Assembly (NCBI GenBank): GCA_002315555.1
Contig: DCHF01000022.1
Location: 61,477 to 67,896 of the forward strand
From: Lachnospiraceae bacterium UBA1759
GTDB taxonomy: Bacteria > Bacillota > Clostridia > Lachnospirales > Lachnospiraceae
Reading direction: 5' to 3'
Length of the DNA: 6,420 bases
The notes under the pieces were generated by a model, which searched no databases, was not told the origin of the DNA, and worked only from the letters and a program-made list of their open reading frames with translations. Positions 1 through 4,885 of the stretch are shown here, piece after piece. The position numbers were made by a program, and so were the translations under genes. Each line of letters starts with the position of its first letter. Position 1 is the first letter of the stretch.

Positions 1-1183
1 GGATCGAACCGTCGCAGTAGAAATGATCGTCTTCACCGATGATCTTCTCTTCGATGCCCGCAGCGATGGTCAGGCTCTTACCGGTGGAACCGGGCTCGAA
101 CGTGCCGCTGACCGCGTAATTCATCTGGACCTGCTGGGTCAGCGCTTCCAGCTGCTTTTCATAACTCATGCTTTCCAGCTGATCCGTTTTTCCGCGGAAG
201 GCTTCCTGAAGCAGGAAGGTGGAGGCGGGATCGGCAAGCTCCTCTTCGGTGAACATGCCGGAGATATCGGAAGGATCGTTCAAATTAAAGTCCGTATCGC
301 TCGCCATCGCGATGATCTCCCCGTTATTCGGATCCATCACCATGATGTTGACGCGCTTCGCTCCGATGTTCTCCATGAAGTCCGCAATGGTGTCCTGCAG
401 CATTTCAGCCACATTCGCGTCGAGGGAGGTCTCGATGTTGAGGCCGTCGACCGCTGCGGTCACTTCACTTTTGATCACGCCGTTTTCATCGACGTAGCTG
501 TAGGAACGGCCGTCGGTACCGTGCAGCGTGCTGTTGTAATAAAGCTCCAGTCCGAGGATACCGCTTGAAGTGTCCTCAACCGTATATCCTACCACTTTAC
601 TGAGCACATTGTCCAGTGGATACTCTCTTCGATATTCTTCTTCGAACCAGACGCCGGCCACGCGGACCTTGATCTTATCGTCTTCGTGTGCTTTGTTCCA
701 TGCGGTCTTTTCCGCATTGAACGCATCCACAAGGCTGTTCCAGACGTCGACCTGTTCTTCGGAGAGGATCGTATTTCCGCCAAAACGAAGGTAGGAGGAA
801 GCGGTGTCCGAAAGAAACGCTTTCTTTAACTCCGTGGCTTCAATGCCAAAGGCCTCACTCATCAGGGAGACCGTCTTGTCCATCGAACCCGGATACATTT
901 TTTCCGTTTCGGAAAGGACCTTCGGGTCCAGGATCAGGCGGTAGACTTTCTTGGAGGATGCAAGGATCGTGCCGTTTGCGTCGATGATGTTTCCGGGCCG
1001 CGCGGCGATGACCGTACCGCTCCCCGTAGCCTGCGAAAGCGCCTTATGATAATACTCGCTTCCCTTTGTCCGCACAAGTACTCCCGCACGAATAAGGCAT
1101 ATAATAAGTAAAAGACCGATCACCAGTAATAGGATGGCCAGTCTTTTAAATGTGTGGATCTTGTTTCTTTTTTTCTTAGTCAT
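1..1183 (-). CDS. ftsI: FtsI-type class B penicillin-binding protein (peptidoglycan DD-transpeptidase), 3' end cut by window edge
   Basis: Class B PBPs cross-link septal peptidoglycan as D,D-transpeptidases, working with FtsW and the FtsL/FtsB/DivIC group at the division site. The frame is open from ATG 1183 to the left edge (394 codons, no stop seen). The N-terminus is short and basic, with one membrane segment at about residues 15-37. A PBP-dimer-type motif (ARPGNIIDANGTILA, about 61-75) and a GxxGLE pedestal signature (GILGLELYYNSTLHG, about 207-221) follow. The transpeptidase domain starts near residue 275 (VMDPNNGEIIAM), and the catalytic SxxK box is FEPGSTGK with Ser366 and Lys369. The SxN and KTG boxes lie beyond the edge. 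The start overlaps the ftsL stop by 8 nt (ATGACTAA), indicating translational coupling. Position after mraZ-rsmH-ftsL favours the division enzyme FtsI/PbpB. A SpoVD-like paralogue with a C-terminal PASTA domain cannot be excluded because the C-terminus is missing. Confidence 0.93.
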   Translation of the reverse strand, partial: MTKKKRNKIHTFKRLAILLLVIGLLLIICLIRAGVLVRTKGSEYYHKALSQATGSGTVIAARPGNIIDANGTILASSKKVYRLILDPKVLSETEKMYPGSMDKTVSLMSEAFGIEATELKKAFLSDTASSYLRFGGNTILSEEQVDVWNSLVDAFNAEKTAWNKAHEDDKIKVRVAGVWFEEEYRREYPLDNVLSKVVGYTVEDTSSGILGLELYYNSTLHGTDGRSYSYVDENGVIKSEVTAAVDGLNIETSLDANVAEMLQDTIADFMENIGAKRVNIMVMDPNNGEIIAMASDTDFNLNDPSDISGMFTEEELADPASTFLLQEAFRGKTDQLESMSYEKQLEALTQQVQMNYAVSGTFEPGSTGKSLTIAAGIEEKIIGEDDHFYCDGSI

Positions 1184-1664
1184 TGGGGATCACTCCGCTG
1201 TTCCGGACATATTCGCTGGCTTTTGCTTCATATGCGACGACCTGCTGTTTCTCGGGATTCTGCATTCCGAGGGTCTCCGTTGCGTATGCGTAGACCGCAT
1301 CATAGTCGATACGTGCATTCTGTTCGTTTTCAAGAAGACCGTTGTCCTCGCGAAGGACCTGATACCGGCTCTCGAGCTTGCCGATGCTGGCGCGGATCTC
1401 ACGGTTTTCCGAAAGCTGGTTCAGATAAAACAGACTCATAAAAAGCGCGGTGCAAACAGAAGCTGCGAGGACCGTGACCTGCAGAAACGAAAATCCCTTT
1501 GCTTCTTTTCTCTTTGCCGCGACCTTTTCTTCGACTCTCGCCTGTGCGTTCCGGACGTATTCTCTTTTCTCACGGCGGATCTCTTTCTCCGTTTTCTGCG
1601 GAGCGATCTCTCTGACAGCGTTTGAATATGCGCTTGTATGTGTCCGTCCGTTACCGTATGCCAT
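1176..1664 (-). CDS. ftsL: FtsL-like bitopic cell division protein
   Basis: A 162-residue membrane protein in the ftsL position of the dcw cluster. FtsL with FtsB/DivIC scaffolds and activates the septal synthase FtsW-FtsI. The layout fits: a charged cytoplasmic N-terminus (about 1-56, rich in Lys/Arg/Glu and probably helical at 20-55), one transmembrane helix at about 58-80 (FLQVTVLAASVCTALFMSLF), then an extracytoplasmic coiled-coil-like stretch at about 83-118. It ends with a YAxxxLGMxxPEKQQVV segment (about 127-143) typical of FtsL/DivIC-family proteins. The protein is longer than the roughly 120 residues of classic FtsL because both ends are extended. ATG 1664 has an AAGGA ribosome site about 7 nt upstream. 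The gap to rsmH is 38 nt, and the stop overlaps the PBP start. FtsL is poorly conserved in sequence, so the name rests mainly on topology and gene order. Confidence 0.82.
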   Translation of the reverse strand: MAYGNGRTHTSAYSNAVREIAPQKTEKEIRREKREYVRNAQARVEEKVAAKRKEAKGFSFLQVTVLAASVCTALFMSLFYLNQLSENREIRASIGKLESRYQVLREDNGLLENEQNARIDYDAVYAYATETLGMQNPEKQQVVAYEAKASEYVRNSGVIPND

Positions 1665-1702
1665 GTCTGTTTCCTTCTTTCCCCTCTATCTTCTGAAAGG
1701 CC

Positions 1703-2638
1703 TTACGCCTTTTCGAAAATTCTCAGCTTTGCCGATTTTGACCGCGGATTTTCTTCCTGTTCTTCTTCCGAAGGAAGGATGGGCTTTCTCGTGATCACTT
1801 TGCCCTTTGATTTTTTACCGCACACACAGACCGGAAATTCCTTCGGGCAGGTGCACGGATCTTCCGCATCGCGGAAGGCATTTTTTACGATGCGGTCTTC
1901 CAGCGAATGGAAAGTGATGATTGCGATGCGCCCGCCTTCATCGAGCGCATCGATCATTCCGTTCAGGGAATCCTTCAACACATTGAGTTCACCGTTGAGT
2001 TCGATGCGGATGGCCTGAAAGGTCTGTTTGGCGGGATGACCGCCCTTCGCACGTACCTTTGCCGGAATTGCCTGCTTGATGATCTCCACGAGCTCGAAGG
2101 TCGTGTTTACAGGCGCCTGTTCCCTTGCACGTACGATGTGCTTTGCTATGTTCTTCGCAAAAGTATCTTCCCCGTAATCACGGATCATGCGGAAGAGTTC
2201 CATTTCCGAGTAGTTATTGACAATATCCCGTGCGGTGACCGGATTCCGCTGATCCATTCTCATATCGAGCGGTGCGTCCTCTCTGTAGGAAAAGCCGCGT
2301 TCCGGGTCGTCCAGCTGATGGGAGGAAACCCCCAGATCCAGGAGGATGCCGTTCACCTTGTCGATGCCGTGCAGGTTCAGGATCTCACGGAAGGATACGT
2401 AATTGCTCCGTTCGATGATCACGCGGTCGGAAAATTCCTTGAGCCGCTCTCCCGCTGCCGCGATGGCTTCCTCATCCTGATCGATGCCGATCAGCTTTCC
2501 GCCTTCCGTCAGGCGTTTTGCCACCTGATAGGAATGGCCGCCTCCTCCGAGCGTTCCGTCCACGTAGATGCCGTCCGGACGGATATTCAGTCCCTCGATG
2601 ACTTCATCGAGAAGGATCGATCTATGCGAAAACTCCAT
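1703..2638 (-). CDS. rsmH: 16S rRNA (cytosine(1402)-N(4))-methyltransferase RsmH (MraW)
   Basis: RsmH uses S-adenosylmethionine to methylate N4 of C1402 in 16S rRNA, in the decoding centre of the small subunit. The 311-residue length is normal for the family. Visible signatures are the N-terminal HRSILLDEV (5-13), the SAM-binding loop DGTLGGGGHS (27-36), GIDQDEEAI (51-59), DLGVSSHQLDDPERGFSY (101-118), PLDMRMD (123-129), HPAKQTFQAIRIELN (201-215), TFHSLEDR (242-249) and the terminal NPRSKSAKLRI (297-307). A cysteine pair cluster (C262, C264, C271, C273) sits before the tail, as is common in Firmicute RsmH. ATG 2638 has GGGAGG about 6 nt upstream, and only 11 nt separate it from the mraZ stop, so the two are co-transcribed. 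No residue of the signature motifs appears lost. Confidence 0.98.
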   Translation of the reverse strand: MEFSHRSILLDEVIEGLNIRPDGIYVDGTLGGGGHSYQVAKRLTEGGKLIGIDQDEEAIAAAGERLKEFSDRVIIERSNYVSFREILNLHGIDKVNGILLDLGVSSHQLDDPERGFSYREDAPLDMRMDQRNPVTARDIVNNYSEMELFRMIRDYGEDTFAKNIAKHIVRAREQAPVNTTFELVEIIKQAIPAKVRAKGGHPAKQTFQAIRIELNGELNVLKDSLNGMIDALDEGGRIAIITFHSLEDRIVKNAFRDAEDPCTCPKEFPVCVCGKKSKGKVITRKPILPSEEEQEENPRSKSAKLRIFEKA

Positions 2639-2649
2639 GTATGCCTCCC

Positions 2650-3078
2650 TTACAGGTTCAGGCCGGAAAGGTCGTCCATCATGTCGTTTACGTCGATTTC
2701 CGCATTGTACTTGTTCCAGTTCTCGGCATCCCAGATCTCGGCGTGATCGTCAACGCCGACCAGTACGACTTCCTTGTTCAGAGAAGCGTATTCTCTTAAG
2801 TTTGCGGGAATCAGGATACGTCCCTGCTTGTCCACTTCCATCGTCATGCTGTTACCGAAGTAGAAACGGCGGAGACGTCTTGCGGGCTCACTGGAGATCT
2901 TCGGAAGCTCCTCGATCTTTTCGATAAAGCGTTCCCAGGCCTCCTTCGGGTAGACGGCCAGGCAGTAATCGAGGTTTTTCGTGATGATAAAGTCATCGCC
3001 GAGTTCCTCACGGAGACGTGCGGGAATGATAAGCCGGCCCTTCGGGTCCAATGAATGACTGTACGTTCCCATCAGCAT
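2650..3078 (-). CDS. mraZ: Transcriptional regulator MraZ
   Basis: MraZ is an AbrB-like (SpoVT-AbrB fold) DNA-binding protein that forms ring oligomers and controls its own dcw operon by binding short direct repeats upstream of its gene. The protein has the expected two tandem half-domains, each with the DxxxR signature: D11-PKG-R15 followed by LIIPARLREEL, and D83-KQG-R87 followed by ILIPANLREYA. With ATG at 3078 it is 142 residues, the usual family size, and begins MLMGTYSHSLD like its relatives. In-frame GTG codons at 3090 and 3087 would add four residues. They fall inside the strong ribosome site AAAGGTGGTGAT, so ATG 3078 is preferred. It is the first gene of the leftward operon, 11 nt ahead of rsmH. 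The leader carries three box-like repeats, suggesting autoregulation. Confidence 0.97.
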   Translation of the reverse strand: MLMGTYSHSLDPKGRLIIPARLREELGDDFIITKNLDYCLAVYPKEAWERFIEKIEELPKISSEPARRLRRFYFGNSMTMEVDKQGRILIPANLREYASLNKEVVLVGVDDHAEIWDAENWNKYNAEIDVNDMMDDLSGLNL

Positions 3079-3082
3079 GCTT

Positions 3083-3094
3083 ATCACCACCTTT
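3083..3094 (-). promoter_or_regulatory. Ribosome binding site deciding the mraZ start
   Basis: Read on the minus strand this is AAAGGTGGTGAT, one mismatch from the full anti-Shine-Dalgarno complement AAAGGAGGTGAT. The GGTGG core sits 8 nt before ATG 3078, which fixes that ATG as the mraZ start and makes the two upstream in-frame GTG codons part of the ribosome site rather than starts. Confidence 0.85.
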
Positions 3095-3106
3095 CTCCAA
3101 AATTTG

Positions 3107-3136
3107 CCACCACTTTATGGCACTTCCTCCCACAAA
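3107..3136 (-). promoter_or_regulatory. Putative MraZ operator: three 10-bp-phased boxes in the mraZ leader
   Basis: On the minus strand three units, TTTGTGG, GAAGTGC and AAAGTGG, place their GTG at 3133, 3123 and 3113, exactly 10 bp apart. Published MraZ operators are also short direct repeats with about 10-bp period (TGGGN boxes in E. coli, AAAGTG-type boxes in Mycoplasma) lying between promoter and mraZ start. Here the boxes lie just downstream of the predicted transcription start and about 30 nt before the ATG, so bound MraZ could block transcription. Binding is inferred from resemblance and position only. Confidence 0.72.
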
Positions 3137-3151
3137 CCTGTGAGTTCTACG

Positions 3152-3183
3152 ATTATATTACTGTTTTTCGCCTAAAAAATCAA
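3152..3183 (-). promoter_or_regulatory. Predicted sigma-A promoter of the mraZ-rsmH-ftsL-ftsI operon
   Basis: On the minus strand TTGATT (3183-3178) is followed after 17 nt by TAATAT (3160-3155). A perfect TATAAT overlaps this and ends at 3152, but it would need a 20-nt spacer. Either choice predicts a start near 3145-3147 and a leader of about 70 nt holding the MraZ boxes. Upstream A-tracts could serve as an UP element. No other good promoter is apparent within the leftward operon. Confidence 0.65.
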
Positions 3184-3223
3184 GCATTTTTCATCAATTT
3201 TTCAAGGATTTTTGCGGTTTTTT
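3164..3223. other. Helically phased A/T-tract region (predicted curved DNA, possible UP element)
   Basis: Six homopolymer tracts of 5-6 bases occur at T 3164-3168, A 3174-3179, T 3187-3191, T 3198-3202, T 3209-3213 and T 3218-3223. Their centres are about 10.5, 12.5, 11, 11 and 9.5 bp apart, near one helical turn. Four are A-tracts on the mraZ template side, directly upstream of its -35 hexamer, where the RNA polymerase alpha subunit contacts UP elements. Intrinsic curvature is inferred from the phasing. Confidence 0.55.
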
Positions 3224-3245
3224 AAGTGGTGGTAGAAAGTGGAGG
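3224..3245 (+). promoter_or_regulatory. Second MraZ-box-like pair, oriented toward ychF
   Basis: On the plus strand AAGTGGTGG (3224-3232) is followed by AAAGTGGAGG (3236-3245). Two GTGG cores at 3229 and 3239 are exactly 10 bp apart. The 9-mer AAGTGGTGG also occurs on the minus strand at 3115-3107, inside the mraZ leader boxes, so the two clusters form a long inverted repeat 108 bp apart. It lies about 60 bp upstream of the ychF -35 box and beyond the A-tract region of the mraZ promoter. A function as an MraZ site is inferred. Confidence 0.5.
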
Positions 3246-3304
3246 AAAAATTCCATTCCGGGGAGAAGCGTGGGAAACTCGATCGATGTTTTTCGATTTT
3301 GAGG

Positions 3305-3333
3305 TTGTTTTTACCGCAGCTCTATGCTATAAT
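3305..3333 (+). promoter_or_regulatory. Predicted sigma-A promoter of ychF (extended -10)
   Basis: TTGTTT (3305-3310), a 17-nt spacer, then a perfect TATAAT (3328-3333) preceded by the extended -10 TGC at 3325-3327. Transcription would start near 3340, giving a leader of about 58 nt before ychF. The promoter lies between the in-frame GTG at 3239 and the ATG at 3398, which rules out the longer ychF reading. Confidence 0.8.
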
Positions 3334-3397
3334 TTCAAGGATTATATGGAGAATTCTGCTTATAAGAAAGCAAGCTCTATCTGAACAAGGAGCATTT

Positions 3398-4495
3398 ATG
3401 AAACTCGGCATCGTCGGTTTACCGAATGTAGGAAAAAGTACTTTATTTAATTCGCTTACAAAAGCAGGTGCGGAATCGGCCAATTACCCTTTCTGTACCA
3501 TTGACCCGAATATCGGCATCGTACCGGTTCCGGATGAGCGTCTGAAGCTCCTCTCGGATCTCTACGATTCCCAGAAGATCACTCCCGCGGTCGTGGAGTT
3601 CGTGGACATTGCGGGGCTTGTCAAGGGCGCTTCCAAAGGTGAAGGCCTGGGCAACCAGTTCCTGGCAAACATCCGCGAGGTGGACGCCATCGTCCATGTG
3701 GTCCGCTGCTTCGATGATTCCAACATCATTCACGTGGACGGTTCCGTGGATCCGCTCCGTGACATCGAGACCATCGACCTCGAACTCATCTTCTCCGACC
3801 TCGAAGTTCTGGAGAAGCGTATCGCAAAGACAGGCAAGTCCGCCATGAACGATAAGGGCGCAAAAAAGGAGCTGGAAACGCTGAAGGCGTTAAAGGAGCT
3901 TCTTGAAAGCGGCAAGCCGGCAAAGGCTTACGAAGCGGCGGATGACGAGGAAGCGGATTTCGTCCACTCTCTCACTCTTCTCACGGACAAGCCGGTCATC
4001 TTCGCAGCCAATGTCACCGAGGATGATCTCGCATCGGACGGTGCGGAAAACGAATATGTTCAGGCTGTGCGCAGCTTCGCAAAGGAAGACGGTTCCGAAG
4101 TCTTCGTGATCTGCGCAAAGATCGAGGAAGAGATCGCAGAGCTGGACGATGAAGAAAAGATGATGTTCCTGGAGGACCTCGGACTTACCGAGTCCGGTCT
4201 GGACAAGCTGATCAAGGCCAGCTATTCGATCCTGGACCTGATGAGTTATCTGACCGCCGGTGAAAAGGAGACCCGCGCATGGACCATCCGCAAGGGTACC
4301 AAGGCACCGCAGGCCGCAGGTAAGATCCATACCGACTTCGAACGCGGCTTCATCAAAGCGGAGGTCATCAATTACAAGGATCTTCTGGAGTGCGGTTCCA
4401 ATGCGGCCGCCCGTGAAAAGGGCCTGGTCCGCATCGAGGGTAAAGAATATGTCATGCAGGACGGAGACGTCGTCGTCTTCCGTTTCAATGTATAA
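3398..4495 (+). CDS. ychF: Redox-regulated ATPase YchF (Obg-family, OLA1 homologue)
   Basis: YchF is a universally conserved P-loop protein of the Obg group that prefers ATP to GTP, binds ribosomes and is linked to translation and oxidative stress responses. The 365-residue length matches the family. Motifs in order are the P-loop GLPNVGKST (7-15), PFCTIDPN (31-38), G3 DIAGLVKGASKGEGLGNQFL (70-89), and NVTE (205-208), the NxxE form of G4 that explains the loss of guanine specificity. A coiled-coil-like helical region spans about 128-175. The C-terminal TGS domain covers about 282-365 (RAWTIRKGTKAPQAAGKIH, FxxGFIKAEV). By counting against E. coli YchF as I recall it, Cys33 and His112 match its Cys35 and His114. 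ATG 3398 has AAGGAG 5 nt upstream. An in-frame GTG at 3239 lies upstream of the promoter and is rejected. It is the first gene of the rightward operon. Confidence 0.98.
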   Translation: MKLGIVGLPNVGKSTLFNSLTKAGAESANYPFCTIDPNIGIVPVPDERLKLLSDLYDSQKITPAVVEFVDIAGLVKGASKGEGLGNQFLANIREVDAIVHVVRCFDDSNIIHVDGSVDPLRDIETIDLELIFSDLEVLEKRIAKTGKSAMNDKGAKKELETLKALKELLESGKPAKAYEAADDEEADFVHSLTLLTDKPVIFAANVTEDDLASDGAENEYVQAVRSFAKEDGSEVFVICAKIEEEIAELDDEEKMMFLEDLGLTESGLDKLIKASYSILDLMSYLTAGEKETRAWTIRKGTKAPQAAGKIHTDFERGFIKAEVINYKDLLECGSNAAAREKGLVRIEGKEYVMQDGDVVVFRFNV

Positions 4496-4500
4496 GGAGG
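4494..4500 (+). promoter_or_regulatory. Ribosome binding site overlapping the ychF stop codon
   Basis: AAGGAGG begins inside the ychF TAA stop (4493-4495) and ends 4 nt before ATG 4505. The overlap means ribosomes finishing ychF uncover or reuse the site, consistent with translational coupling of the DUF1292 gene to ychF. Confidence 0.85.
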
Positions 4501-4504
4501 AATT

Positions 4505-4822
4505 ATGGCAGAAGAAATGATCCGTCCGGATATGGAGGAAGATCTGACCATTACGCTTTCGCTGGAAGACGGAGACATCGAGTGTGAAGTGATCACCACG
4601 CTGGAGGCCGGTGAGAATTCCTATATCGTCGTCACGCCCGTTGACGGTATGTACCGCGGCGAGGAAGTTGATTACTGGATCTACCGCTACCATGTGGAGG
4701 ATGACGAGCCGGTGCTGGAAAGCATCATGAGCGATCAGGAATACGAAGACGTTATGGATGCGTATGAAGAATTCCTGGACACGCTTGACTTTGAGGCGCT
4801 GCTGGGCAGCGATGAAGAGTGA
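4505..4822 (+). CDS. DUF1292 domain-containing small acidic protein (YrzB family)
   Basis: A 105-residue, strongly acidic soluble protein with no signal peptide or membrane segment. The pattern ITLSLEDGDIECEVITTLEAG (16-36), the aromatic YIVVTPVDG (40-48), DYWIYRYHVEDDE (56-68) and the Asp/Glu-rich tail (SDQEYEDVMDAYEEF, 76-90) match the DUF1292 family, common in Firmicutes and of unknown function. In many Firmicutes the family member sits beside ruvX/yrrK and a small IreB-like gene. Here it instead follows ychF by 9 nt, with its ribosome site overlapping the ychF stop. Tight coupling suggests a link to YchF or translation, but this is inference. There are no catalytic-looking residues, so a binding or regulatory role is more plausible than an enzyme. 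Confidence 0.88.
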   Translation: MAEEMIRPDMEEDLTITLSLEDGDIECEVITTLEAGENSYIVVTPVDGMYRGEEVDYWIYRYHVEDDEPVLESIMSDQEYEDVMDAYEEFLDTLDFEALLGSDEE

Positions 4823-4885
4823 GTTCAGTCTGAAGCCAGGCTTTCAGGCATAGTTTCGGACTTAATTATCAAAAGAGGAGCATAT

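Noticed and set aside
23..568. Plus-strand open frame (181 codons) opposite the PBP gene
   Set aside because: The minus-strand frame holds the SxxK box and transpeptidase start; the plus frame is its complement shadow.
2330..2380. Possible mobile or foreign DNA signs in the window
   Set aside because: No inverted terminal repeats, transposase or integrase motifs, tRNA or composition break were seen here or elsewhere in the window; all genes are core functions.
1907..2746. Long plus-strand open frame (279 codons) opposite rsmH and the mraZ 3' end
   Set aside because: It lies fully antisense to rsmH, whose motifs are intact, has no ribosome site, and its protein shows no recognisable family; it reflects codon bias of the real gene.
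3357..3372. Hairpin TGCTT-ATAAGA-AAGCA in the ychF leader as a riboswitch or attenuator
   Set aside because: Only five base pairs, mostly A/T, and no larger conserved fold can be seen in the short leader.
3239..3397. N-terminal extension of ychF by 53 codons from a GTG
   Set aside because: The ychF promoter at 3305-3333 lies inside it, no family member has such an extension, and ATG 3398 has a proper AAGGAG site.
3890..4693. Long minus-strand open frame (267 codons) opposite ychF and the DUF1292 gene
   Set aside because: It crosses two well-supported genes on the opposite strand and has no promoter or ribosome site; a shadow frame.
4830..4847. Small hairpin CTGAAG-CCAGG-CTTTCAG between the DUF1292 and vanW genes as a terminator
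   Set aside because: The stem is short with a bulged base and no T-run follows; at most a weak attenuator or chance fold.
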